A DNA stretch of 64,000 nt from Coleofasciculus sp040219735. GTDB lineage: Bacteria; Cyanobacteriota; Cyanobacteriia; Cyanobacteriales; Coleofasciculaceae. Position 1 is the stretch's first letter, and each line of letters starts with the position of its first letter. The notes under the pieces were generated by a model that worked only from the letters and a program-made list of their open reading frames with translations, ran no database searches and was not told the origin of the DNA. The position numbers and the translations under genes were made by a program. Shown here in pieces: positions 8,415 to 17,119 of the stretch. The stretch lies in NCBI GenBank assembly GCA_040219735.1, contig JAVJRX010000098.1. The stretch is one strand, 5' to 3'.

Positions 8415-8436
8415 GCCAAGAACTTGAGTTCTTGGC
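8415..8436. terminator. Strong inverted repeat at the 3' end of pnp (possible terminator)
   Basis: GCCAAGAACT and AGTTCTTGGC form a perfect 10-bp stem around TG, 55 bp beyond the pnp stop codon. No long U-tract follows on either strand, so it may act as a 3' stabiliser or repeat rather than a canonical intrinsic terminator. Confidence 0.5.
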
Positions 8437-8490
8437 GGATGCTGCGGCTTGCTGACAATTGATTTAACGTTCAGCTAACTCCAAAACCAT

Positions 8491-10638
8491 CTAAGTTGTC
8501 GCTGCTGCACGCGCTGCGGCTGCTTCATCGGGATGAATTCCCAAACGAGTCAGATTAATCCGACCTTTATTGTCAATTTCTCGCACTTTGACAATCACTT
8601 CATCGCCAACAGCAACCTCATCTTCCACCTTACCCACACGATAATCTGCCAGTTGGGAAATGTGAATCATTCCCTCTTTCCCTGGTAACACTTCCACAAA
8701 CGCACCAATGGGAATAATCCGAGTCACGCGACCGGCATAAACATCCCCTTCTTCTAAGCGACGAGTCATCCCTTGAATCAGGGTAATGGCTTTCTTTGCC
8801 TTTTCTCCTTCAACAGCAGAAACCGTAATCGTGCCATCATCATCAATATCGATTTTGGCACCAGTTTGTTCCGTAATTCCTTTAATCGTCTTACCGCCAG
8901 GACCAATTACCAACCCAATCAAGTCAGGATCAATCTTCATCGTCAGCAAGCGTGGGGCAAAAGTAGAAAGATCGGGGCGGGGTTTGTCAATCACCGCTAG
9001 CATCTTTTCTAAAATGTGCAGTCGCGCCGGTTTAGCTTGTTCAATCGCTTTGGCAATGGTTTCCATGGGCAGACCGGTGATTTTCATGTCCATTTGTAAG
9101 GCAGTAATCCCAGTATCTGTTCCCGCGACTTTAAAGTCCATATCGCCCAAAAAGTCTTCAATCCCTTGAATATCTGTGAGAATCCGGACTTCCGTGCCTT
9201 CTTTAATCAATCCCATCGCCGCACCACTGACGGGTTTGGTAATCGGAACCCCTGCATCCATTAAAGCTAGAGTCGATCCACAAACCGAACCCATCGAGGT
9301 TGAACCATTGGACGAGAGCACCTCCGATACCACCCGAATCACATAAGGAAACTCATTTTGCGGCGGTAATATGGGAATAATCGCCCGTTCCGCTAACGCC
9401 CCATGACCGATTTCCCGGCGTCCCGGCGATCGCATGGGTTTGGTTTCCCCCACGGAAAAGGGCGGGAAGTTATAGTGGTGCAGGTAACGCTTCTCTTCTT
9501 CTGGATTGAGATCATCCAACATTTGAGCATCCCCAGGCGTTCCCAAGGTCACCGTAGACAGCACTTGAGTCAAGCCTCGGTTAAATAAACCACTCCCATG
9601 GACACGGGCGGGTAATAAACCCACCTTACAAGACACCGGACGTACCTCATCCAGTTTACGCCCATCAACACGCACACCGTCTTCGACAATTTGCGATCGC
9701 ATCAGCTTCTTGGTCAAGCCTTTGAACACACTGCTGAGCAATTGAGAATCAGCGGCGGCGACGCGCAAGGGGTCATCTTCTGGACGTTGTGCGATCGCAC
9801 TCAGAATTTCCTTTTCCTTAATCTCGTCCAAGGCTTCGTCGCGACCGTGCTTATCTAAGTCAAACTGAGACAATACCTGCTTAATCTGTTTCGTGGCGCG
9901 ATCGCGGATAAACTCTTCCAGTTCCGATGAGGTTTCTGGCGCTTGTACTTGGGTCATCTCAATCCCCAACTCTTTGAGCAGGTTTTGCTGAGCTGCAATT
10001 AAATCCTGCACCGCTTCGTAGCCAAATTCAATCGCCTCAATAATATCCCGTTCTGGCAGTTGATTCGCCCCGGCTTCCACCATAATCACGCCTTGGGGAG
10101 AACCCGCGACCACCAAATCTAGATCACCGTTGTCGATTTCGCGGTAAGTTGGATTAATAATGAAATCATCTCCAACTAGCCCCACCCGTACTGCTGCCAT
10201 GGGACCATAGAATGGAATTTTCGCTTGCAGTACCGCTACTGATGCCCCAGTTACCGCCAACACATCCGGTGGCACTTGTTCATCCATGGACAAGGTTGTT
10301 GCTACGATCTGAATATCATCGCGCAGCCAACTGGGAAACAAGGGGCGCAACGGGCGGTCAATCAGACGGCTGGTAAGTGTTACTTTTTCCGGAGGACGCC
10401 CTTCTCGCCGCAGAAAGCCACCTGGAATTCGACCGGCTGCATACAGTCTTTCCTCGTAGTCCACTAATAAGGGGAGAAAATCGATGCCTTCTCGACCCGC
10501 TGAGCGAGTCGCCGTGACTAAAACCGCTGTATCTCCTGATTCAATTAGTACAGTTCCCCCAGCTTGGGGTGCTAGTAGACCGACTCTTAGCCGAATATCC
10601 CGTCCATCAAAGGATATTGATTTGTCTAACTCTACCAT
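8491..10638 (-). CDS. pnp: Polyribonucleotide nucleotidyltransferase (PNPase)
   Basis: Phosphorolytic 3'-5' exoribonuclease, trimeric, acting in mRNA decay and RNA tailing. From the ATG at 10638 the protein has 715 residues. It has two RNase PH domains (from FDGRDIRLRVG, and again from VRVDGRKLDEVRPV), a KH domain (DLIGLVIGPGGKTIKGI) and an S1 domain (GDVYAGRVTRIIPIGAFVEV). The active-site region GSTSMGSVCGSTLALMDAGV is intact. The frame is open to 10695, but MVELDKSISF with a GAAGGG about 11 nt upstream looks like the true start. The gene converges with aat. Confidence 0.96.
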   Translation of the reverse strand: MVELDKSISFDGRDIRLRVGLLAPQAGGTVLIESGDTAVLVTATRSAGREGIDFLPLLVDYEERLYAAGRIPGGFLRREGRPPEKVTLTSRLIDRPLRPLFPSWLRDDIQIVATTLSMDEQVPPDVLAVTGASVAVLQAKIPFYGPMAAVRVGLVGDDFIINPTYREIDNGDLDLVVAGSPQGVIMVEAGANQLPERDIIEAIEFGYEAVQDLIAAQQNLLKELGIEMTQVQAPETSSELEEFIRDRATKQIKQVLSQFDLDKHGRDEALDEIKEKEILSAIAQRPEDDPLRVAAADSQLLSSVFKGLTKKLMRSQIVEDGVRVDGRKLDEVRPVSCKVGLLPARVHGSGLFNRGLTQVLSTVTLGTPGDAQMLDDLNPEEEKRYLHHYNFPPFSVGETKPMRSPGRREIGHGALAERAIIPILPPQNEFPYVIRVVSEVLSSNGSTSMGSVCGSTLALMDAGVPITKPVSGAAMGLIKEGTEVRILTDIQGIEDFLGDMDFKVAGTDTGITALQMDMKITGLPMETIAKAIEQAKPARLHILEKMLAVIDKPRPDLSTFAPRLLTMKIDPDLIGLVIGPGGKTIKGITEQTGAKIDIDDDGTITVSAVEGEKAKKAITLIQGMTRRLEEGDVYAGRVTRIIPIGAFVEVLPGKEGMIHISQLADYRVGKVEDEVAVGDEVIVKVREIDNKGRINLTRLGIHPDEAAAARAAATT

Positions 10639-10791
10639 TTGGTTCGTTACCCTTCTCTGTTTATCATGTTTTTTTCTCTGTCGCAATCCTAGCATTTATG
10701 GAATAATGCTGCTTTGATAAGGGTTTTGAGTTTTGAATTTTGAGTTTTGAATGTCCCAGATGTGCCATAGCCCGTCTGAGTTTTGAGTTCA

Positions 10792-10857
10792 GTAGGGGAG
10801 GGTTTCACTATTATCGTTTTTTCCCTCACAAGAGATTCGACTAAACCCGCCCTGACT
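10792..10857. repeat. Dispersed palindromic repeat, GGGCGGGTTT family, copy 2
   Basis: GTAGGGGAGGGTTTCACTAT and GACTAAACCCGCCCTGACT bound this copy, closely matching 5425-5488. It lies in the promoter region between divergent pnp and the SNF2-type gene. Confidence 0.8.
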
Positions 10858-10963
10858 GAGTGCGAGAGTGGTGAGTGCGAGAATTGCTGCCTCACACCCA
10901 TCCTTTAAAATTGGACAAGTAGCAATTGATAGTATTGGATTCTATTTTCATTTTTCTATAAAC

Positions 10964-13900
10964 ATGGCAATTTTACATGGTAGTTGGATTACTCGCGAAT
11001 CTAATAATTATTTATTTATTTGGGGAGAACGGTGGCGTCCTTTAGCCTCCGTGGACTCTGCTGCCAAGAATCAGATTATGCCCCATCCCTTTGGGATGAC
11101 ACAGGCGGAGTTAAGGGAATTTTTACGCGATCGCAGCCTAACCATTCCTGAACCAGAAACGGGAAAAAGCCAAGCCGACGCTGAGAGTGCGATCGCTTCT
11201 TGGCAAACCCACCTGCTAGTTTTACCCACTCACCCCACAGCTTCTAAGACATCAGCCTACCCGCTTCTTTCTGCCCAACTCCCCCCTACAGACGAGACAG
11301 ACTCCTCATCCCTAGAACTGCAAAAATGGTCTGTCAGTGGATACCGTCTCACCCCCTCAGCCGCCCTACCCTTTCTTCAATCTCTACCCTTAGGAGGATT
11401 CAACGTCTCCGATAATTACGTCGGATCAGACTTACGGTTTTGGACTCATGTCTATCGCTGGAGTTTAGACTTACTAACTCGGTGTAAATTTGTACCAGGA
11501 CTCTATCGTCAGCCCAACGACGAAGCCATCGCTTACTGGCAACCCCTCCTCGACAGTGCTACCGATCAAACTCGCTTAGCCGAGTTTACCCAATCCATGC
11601 CCTTAGCTTGTCAAGCGTATGAGGATAATGTAGAGACGTTGCATGCAACGTCTCTACATCCCCAATCCCTAATTCTGAACTTTTTACGAGATGCCATTAA
11701 TACTCAGGTGAAAAATTGGGTAGAGTCGCTATCACCCCCAACCGCTACCTCACCCCTACCCGAATGGCTGCAAGCCCTCTGTAGCGACAAGGATAGCCTA
11801 GAAGTCGAACCGATGGCGATCGCACGTTTGGATACTGCATTGTCCACTTGGACAACATCTATCCAACAGCACCTGGTTACCCCCACCACCCAAGATTTAA
11901 CCCAAAATCTCTTTCGCACATGCTTAGTATTACAACCCCCTGAACCCGATGAAACAAACTGGCGGCTTGACTATTGCTTGCAAGCCATGGATGATGCTGA
12001 CTTATTAGTCGATGCCAAAACAATTTGGCGGCATCCTGTCGAACAATTAGACTATCACGGGCGAACCATTGAACAGCCCCAGGAAACCTTACTTAAAGGA
12101 TTAGGGTTAGCCTCTCGCCTCTATCCCCCCCTAGAAGCCAGCTTACACGAACGCTGTCCCCAGTTTTGTGAACTCAACCCCGTCCAAGTATATGAATTTA
12201 TCAAAGCCAGTGCATGGCGACTGCAAGACAGTGGCTTGGGCATTATCTTACCCCCAGGATTAGCCCCCGGATCAGGGGAAAAACGCCTCGGTATTAGTAT
12301 TACCGCAGAAGCGCCTAAATCGAAGAAAGAGGAACGTTTGGGTTTACAAAGCCTGCTTAAATTTAAGTGGGATTTGGCAATTGGTGATACTAAACTCTCC
12401 AAATCAGAATTCCAGCGCCTGATGTCACTCAAATCCCCGTTAGTTGAAGTCAATGGGGAATGGATTGCTCTACAACCTGCGGATGCGCGGGCGGCGCACA
12501 CCATTCTGACAGCATCAAAGGAAGATATGAGTCTGTCAGTAGAAGACGCCTTGCGACTGGCGACAGGAGATACCAAAACATTAGGAAAACTGCCTGTTGT
12601 TCACTTTGAAGCATCCGGGGCGCTGCAAGAATTAATTACCAATCTCACCGGAAATCGCACGATTGAACCGATTGAAGTTCCCCAAGACTTTAACGGCACA
12701 TTACGCCCGTATCAACTCCGAGGAGCCAGTTGGCTTGCATTTTTGGAACGCTGGGGCTTAGGTGCTTGTTTAGCGGACGATATGGGATTGGGAAAATGCA
12801 TCGCGCCTAGTACATTAATTTCCGTCAATGGAACAGTTATCCAAGCTGAAGATATTTGGAAACAGTATGCAACAGAAGCGGAATTTGATGGGGAGGGATT
12901 TTGGAGTCAGCCAACAGAGTCGTTACTGATTAATGCCATTGACTCACAAACCCATAAAATGACCACTGCTCCCATTCAGCGTCTCTATCGCCAGCGAGTG
13001 CAGGAAAAACTACGCACCGTCAAGCTTAAAGATGGAAGCCAAATTACGATTACCTATCGTCATAAACTCTTAACCAATCACGGTTGGACGACTAATTTTC
13101 AGGTGGGGGATTACGTCTGTGTACCTGCCAAAATGATTTGGCAGGGGCAACCCGAAGATCCGGATTTGGTCAAGTTTATGGCTTGGCAAATTGCCGAAGG
13201 ATGTGAGCAATCGGATCGAGCAAGGGTCAACATTTCGCACAAAGACAAAGACTGTTTACAAGACTTACTCCAGATCTTCAAAAAAATCGGTCAGCGGTAC
13301 AACATAAAAATCAATAACCCTAGCATTTGTACCTACCCGAATCGAGTGCCAGATCTGCGAATCGATAGCCAAGCCTACCGAGAATTCTTACAAACCAAAG
13401 GATACAGTTGGGGGATGCGATCCGATAGTAAATCTATCCCAGATTTTATTATGCAGGCAGATCTAGATACGGTGAAGATCTTCCTCCAAAACTATTTCGA
13501 TGCGGAAGCGTCTGTTATTTCTCAGATGCGGAGTATTGAAATCAGTACAGCTTCCCCTTTACTGATTCAACAACTCTCTGTATTACTACGGCGCTTGGGA
13601 ATTTGGTTGCAGATTACACCACAACACAAACGAGAAACCAATGGCAAATCTCTTCTTCACGCTGACTCTAACGATTCCCAAACCGATGAAGTACAGATGA
13701 CCGTAGGGACACCATCCTTGCGCCCTGACCAATCTACTATATCAGACAGAAAATCCGTATATATTTGTACAATTGGTGGAAATTCAGTACGTCGATTATT
13801 ACAAGTAATTGGATTTAATTGTCCAGAAAAACAGCGGAAACTGGAAGAAATCTGTAAACCAGAAACCTGGCGACTGGAAGTCGCAGCTACACAAACAAAG

Positions 13901-15586
13901 TCCGCCTACGCGGACTGGATTATAGAGGTAGATAACCAGAATTTAGTCTCACAACCCTTTTCACGGGCTAGTCGAGAACGAGTGATATCAAGTCTTTCTG
14001 AACAGTTCTCATTGACTTCTACCTTGCCACCTTCCTCCTTACCTTCTGCCTTCTGCCCTCTGCCCTCTGCCTTCAAAAAGCTTTCTGCTTTATTCTCATC
14101 AGAATACTTACAAAATATCCTGGATCAAGACGTTTTCTACTGTCAGATTCAGGACATCGAGGATATCGACTATGAGGGATGGGTGTATGATTTTGAAGTC
14201 AGCCACCATCACAACTTTGTGGCAAATAACATTCTTTGTCATAACACAATTCAAACCATTGCCTTTCTGCTTCATTTAAAAGAACAAGATGTTCTGGAAT
14301 CGCCTACATTATTGGTGTGTCCCACATCGGTACTGGGGAACTGGGAACGGGAAGTGAAAAAATTTGCTCCTACTCTCAAAGCCATGGTTCACCACGGTGA
14401 TAAACGGTCAAAAGGCAAGACATTTGCTAAAGCGGTTAAGAATCAGGATTTAGTGATTACCAGTTATCCATTGGTGTATCGAGATGCCACAACTCTAGAA
14501 GCTGTATCTTGGCAAGGTGTCGTATTAGATGAAGCGCAGAATATCAAAAATCCAGGGGCGAAACAGTCGCAAGCCGTGCGAAAACTCCCGACGGAATTTC
14601 GCATTGCCTTAACGGGGACACCTGTGGAGAATCGATTGTCGGAGTTGTGGTCAATTTTAGATTTTCTCAATCCCCAATATTTAGGCGATCGCCAATTTTT
14701 CCAGCGGCGGTTTGCTATGCCGATTGAGAAGTTTGGCGACAGGGATTCGTTGCAAACTTTGCGATCGTTAGTGCAACCTTTTATTCTTCGCCGTCTGAAA
14801 ACCGATAAGACGATTATTCAGGATTTACCGGAAAAACAGGAGATGACGGTATTCTGTGGACTTGCAGCAGAACAGGCAACCCTTTATCAGAAATTGGTGG
14901 ATGAATCATTGGTAGAAATTGAAGCGGCAGAGGGAATTAAGCGCAAAGGGTTAATTTTAACCTTGCTGATGCGACTCAAGCAAGTCTGTAATCATCCTGC
15001 CCAATTATTAAAAGAGAAAACCTTAAAAGATGCTAAGCGTTCTGGGAAATTACTGCGTTTACAGGAAATGTTAGACGAAGCAATTTCTGAAGGCGATCGC
15101 GCTTTAATTTTCACCCAGTTTGCTGAATGGGGTAAGCTGTTGCAACCTTATTTGGCAAAACAATTTGATCAGGAAATCTTGTTCCTCTATGGCGCAACCC
15201 GCAAGAATCAACGAGAGGAAATGATTGACCGTTTTCAAAATGACCCCGAAGGACCCCCGATTCTGATTCTTTCATTAAAAGCGGGGGGAACTGGACTGAA
15301 TCTGACCCGGGCGAATCATGTTTTTCACATCGATCGCTGGTGGAATCCGGCGGTGGAGAATCAGGCGACAGATCGGGCGTTTAGAATTGGTCAAACTCGT
15401 AATGTGCAGGTGCATAAGTTTGTCTGTACAGGGACGTTGGAAGAACGGATTAATGACATGATTGAAAGTAAGAAGCAGTTGGCAGAACAGACAGTAGAAG
15501 CGGGTGAAAACTGGGTCACGGATATGGATACTGATCAGTTGAGATCGCTGCTATTGCTTGACCGCACAGCGGTAATTGATGAGTAG
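10964..15586 (+). CDS. SNF2/SWI2-family DNA-dependent ATPase interrupted by an intein
   Basis: The 1540-codon precursor contains a 483-residue intein, leaving a mature 1057-residue protein, the usual size for cyanobacterial SNF2-type proteins. The N-terminal half is the SNF2-associated domain (from MAILHGSWITRESNNYLFIWGE). The Walker A motif reads DDMGLGK, then the intein, then TIQTIAFLLH. After it come the DEAQ box (VVLDEAQNIKNPGAKQ), LTGTPVENRLSELW, and the helicase C-terminal motifs (LKAGGTGLNL, RAFRIGQTRNVQVHKF). These proteins remodel protein-nucleic acid complexes using ATP; the specific role is unknown. The ATG at 10964 is chosen because the preceding 32 codons do not match the family. 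The ATPase is functional only after splicing. A perfect palindrome of a dispersed family (11628-11659) lies inside the N-terminal coding region. Confidence 0.93.
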   Translation: MAILHGSWITRESNNYLFIWGERWRPLASVDSAAKNQIMPHPFGMTQAELREFLRDRSLTIPEPETGKSQADAESAIASWQTHLLVLPTHPTASKTSAYPLLSAQLPPTDETDSSSLELQKWSVSGYRLTPSAALPFLQSLPLGGFNVSDNYVGSDLRFWTHVYRWSLDLLTRCKFVPGLYRQPNDEAIAYWQPLLDSATDQTRLAEFTQSMPLACQAYEDNVETLHATSLHPQSLILNFLRDAINTQVKNWVESLSPPTATSPLPEWLQALCSDKDSLEVEPMAIARLDTALSTWTTSIQQHLVTPTTQDLTQNLFRTCLVLQPPEPDETNWRLDYCLQAMDDADLLVDAKTIWRHPVEQLDYHGRTIEQPQETLLKGLGLASRLYPPLEASLHERCPQFCELNPVQVYEFIKASAWRLQDSGLGIILPPGLAPGSGEKRLGISITAEAPKSKKEERLGLQSLLKFKWDLAIGDTKLSKSEFQRLMSLKSPLVEVNGEWIALQPADARAAHTILTASKEDMSLSVEDALRLATGDTKTLGKLPVVHFEASGALQELITNLTGNRTIEPIEVPQDFNGTLRPYQLRGASWLAFLERWGLGACLADDMGLGKCIAPSTLISVNGTVIQAEDIWKQYATEAEFDGEGFWSQPTESLLINAIDSQTHKMTTAPIQRLYRQRVQEKLRTVKLKDGSQITITYRHKLLTNHGWTTNFQVGDYVCVPAKMIWQGQPEDPDLVKFMAWQIAEGCEQSDRARVNISHKDKDCLQDLLQIFKKIGQRYNIKINNPSICTYPNRVPDLRIDSQAYREFLQTKGYSWGMRSDSKSIPDFIMQADLDTVKIFLQNYFDAEASVISQMRSIEISTASPLLIQQLSVLLRRLGIWLQITPQHKRETNGKSLLHADSNDSQTDEVQMTVGTPSLRPDQSTISDRKSVYICTIGGNSVRRLLQVIGFNCPEKQRKLEEICKPETWRLEVAATQTKSAYADWIIEVDNQNLVSQPFSRASRERVISSLSEQFSLTSTLPPSSLPSAFCPLPSAFKKLSALFSSEYLQNILDQDVFYCQIQDIEDIDYEGWVYDFEVSHHHNFVANNILCHNTIQTIAFLLHLKEQDVLESPTLLVCPTSVLGNWEREVKKFAPTLKAMVHHGDKRSKGKTFAKAVKNQDLVITSYPLVYRDATTLEAVSWQGVVLDEAQNIKNPGAKQSQAVRKLPTEFRIALTGTPVENRLSELWSILDFLNPQYLGDRQFFQRRFAMPIEKFGDRDSLQTLRSLVQPFILRRLKTDKTIIQDLPEKQEMTVFCGLAAEQATLYQKLVDESLVEIEAAEGIKRKGLILTLLMRLKQVCNHPAQLLKEKTLKDAKRSGKLLRLQEMLDEAISEGDRALIFTQFAEWGKLLQPYLAKQFDQEILFLYGATRKNQREEMIDRFQNDPEGPPILILSLKAGGTGLNLTRANHVFHIDRWWNPAVENQATDRAFRIGQTRNVQVHKFVCTGTLEERINDMIESKKQLAEQTVEAGENWVTDMDTDQLRSLLLLDRTAVIDE
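11628..11659. repeat. 32-bp perfect palindrome embedded in the SNF2 coding sequence
   Basis: The left arm ATGTAGAGACGTTGCA is followed directly by its reverse complement. The 30-bp core recurs intact downstream of aspS (45033-45062). In the SNF2 gene it is read in frame as VETLHATSLH without disrupting the protein. Confidence 0.9.
13886..13916. repeat. 31-bp dispersed repeat (GCTACACAAACAAAGTCCGC...) inside the intein
   Basis: Identical 31-bp copies occur at 45134-45164 and 55670-55700 in intergenic DNA. The unit ends with the hairpin AGTCCGC-CTAC-GCGGACT. Upstream, GACTGGAAGTC here and in the 55.6 kb copy forms a second small hairpin. In the intein it is translated in frame as ATQTKSAYADW. 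Confidence 0.9.
14021..14073. repeat. Low-complexity CTGCCTT/CTGCCCT tract inside the intein
   Basis: Short tandem pyrimidine-rich units (CCTTCTGCC, CCTCTGCC) occupy about 53 bp and encode a Pro/Ser-rich insert in the endonuclease region. The same style of tract is common in cyanobacterial intergenic DNA, which suggests an in-frame insertion or expansion. Confidence 0.7.
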
Positions 15587-15618
15587 GAGAGGTGTGCGAT
15601 CGCGCGTTGTCGGATAAG

Positions 15619-16785
15619 TCAGGATTCGATTTGTGCGATCGCGTCTTCTGGTGATGTTTTGCTAGAAATCACGGCTTCAATACCCGGAAGGTATTGATCC
15701 ATAGTTAAGACATTGGTGTAAACCAACTGTTTCAATGTTTCTTCAGTCAGGAAGCTATCCTTAATATCAATGCTAGTTTTGTAGCGAATTTCACCTGTGT
15801 TGAAGTCTAGTTCAAAGTTACCGATAATCATGCCAAAGTTAGCGCGACAAACAAACTCTCCTAACTGCTTGCGCTTCTTCGGAGGAACTTTAACTGGACA
15901 GAGGGAATAAAAAACAAATTGTTTCTGTGCTTCTCTGGCTCTAGCATAGCAGTTAAACTGACCATTTTTCCCTTGAAATAGGAGATGCAACGTTGAGTTA
16001 TCTAGCTGCTTAAATGCCCATTCTTCTTTTTGAAAGAAACTGACCATCACCTGAAAAATAGTCCTTTCTGAAGCAACTTCTTCGCTTATCTCAGAAATAC
16101 TTTCAGCTAGTTCTGCAAAGGCATTTGTCATTTCCTCGACAGTTTCCGAAACCATCTCCTGAGTCATTTCCGAAATGCTGTCAGTTATCTCGGCAAAGTT
16201 TTGGCTCATTTCCTCCACTGCTTCTTTTACAGCATCTGCAGTAACTCCTGAACCGTTATTGTTAGCCCACTCCTGGGCAAAGTTAAGCATAGCTTCATTC
16301 ATTTTTTCAGGCTCAATGCCGTTAGCAGTAATATCGGCAGGGTTAAGATAATACCAGAGAGTACGATAGCCAGTAGTCTTTTGGCTGACTTCTGTAGCGT
16401 ACCAGCTATGCACGCAGAGGAGAGGATGATTAGGTTGTTCCTGGCTGAGGTGTTGAAGGTAGGTTGCGACTTGTTCTGGAGTGGTAGAATTTGCAGCTAT
16501 CTCCGGTAGCAAAACCGGGTCTAAAGTTGCTTTGATTGTAATATCAGTTACGGCTTGAAAAGCACCATTTGAGAAAGGACTCCAGATTTCTGGTTTGAGG
16601 TTGAATAAGGCTTTGTTATCAATGTGATGATAAATTTCTGGACTAACCTGGAAAGTTAAATAGCAGCTAAAAATTTCTTCATCTTGTTTTGTTAATGTAG
16701 AGTCTGAAACAATTATGCCAATAATTATCTTTGAAGTTTCCCAAAAAGATAACTCGTAGCTAGTTTTAGAGCGTTCTGTTTTCAT
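15619..16785 (-). CDS. YbjN-like domain protein, accessory to the toxin locus
   Basis: A 388-residue soluble protein. The C-terminal 130 residues (from FFQKEEWAFKQLDNSTLHLLFQGKNG) look like the YbjN / secretion-chaperone-like fold, with the alternating strand pattern GIGNFELDFNTGEIRYKTSIDI seen here as IIGNFELDF...IRYKTSI. Residues about 195-235 are acidic heptad-like repeats (EEMSQNFAEITDSISEM, EEMTNAFAELAESISEI), probably a coiled coil from a duplicated unit. The N-terminal 170 residues are unassigned. It is downstream of the large toxin-like gene and its immunity gene on the same strand, which suggests but does not prove a chaperone or regulatory role there. Confidence 0.65.
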   Translation of the reverse strand: MKTERSKTSYELSFWETSKIIIGIIVSDSTLTKQDEEIFSCYLTFQVSPEIYHHIDNKALFNLKPEIWSPFSNGAFQAVTDITIKATLDPVLLPEIAANSTTPEQVATYLQHLSQEQPNHPLLCVHSWYATEVSQKTTGYRTLWYYLNPADITANGIEPEKMNEAMLNFAQEWANNNGSGVTADAVKEAVEEMSQNFAEITDSISEMTQEMVSETVEEMTNAFAELAESISEISEEVASERTIFQVMVSFFQKEEWAFKQLDNSTLHLLFQGKNGQFNCYARAREAQKQFVFYSLCPVKVPPKKRKQLGEFVCRANFGMIIGNFELDFNTGEIRYKTSIDIKDSFLTEETLKQLVYTNVLTMDQYLPGIEAVISSKTSPEDAIAQIES

Positions 16786-17119
16786 TTTCGATATACCTTA
16801 TACCAGAATGTTGAAATTATTTTTGGAAAGTTAAGCAGCTAAACACAATTATTTACACATATAGAGAGATCTTTGAGAATAGCTGCTTCAGCCTCTTCAA
16901 TGGTTAATTTATTCGACATAACTGCTTATAGCGTTTACATTTGAGAAAACTAAGACGTTCGACTTTTACGCTTTGGTATGAGCTGTAATCCCTGACAGTT
17001 CAGCATTCCAAGTCAGATTTACTAACCTGAAAAAAAACTCCAAGGTATTTTTATGTATCATTTGAAAACGCTATATTAACAAAGGTATCTGGTCATTTAT
17101 TTTTTTATATATTATGGCT
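16786..17119. other. AT-rich gene-free stretch in the toxin locus, with a 26-codon ORF
   Basis: This 334-bp region separates the immunity candidate from the YbjN-domain gene. On the minus strand, ATG at 16919 to TAG at 16839 encodes a 26-residue peptide, MSNKLTIEEAEAAILKDL followed by SICVNNCV. It lacks a strong ribosome binding site and may be the truncated start of a lost gene. Nothing else is recognisable. Confidence 0.4.

Larger units (their letters stand above)
12797..14245 (+). other. Intein with LAGLIDADG-type homing endonuclease, in the Walker A motif
   Basis: Residues 612-1094 of the precursor are a protein-splicing element. It starts at Cys (CIAPSTLISVNG, block A). Block B follows (SQITITYRHKLLT with its His), then block F (YEGWVYDFEVSHHHNFVANN), and it ends at the HN pair before Thr (CHN/T). 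Removing it restores the exact helicase motif GLGK-TIQT. Two endonuclease motifs are visible, FMAWQIAEG and LQNYFDAEA, each with an acidic residue. The C-terminal third of the endonuclease carries two repeat-derived inserts (13886-13916 and 14021-14073), so homing activity may be reduced. A Thr rather than Ser or Cys is the +1 nucleophile, which is allowed. Confidence 0.93.
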
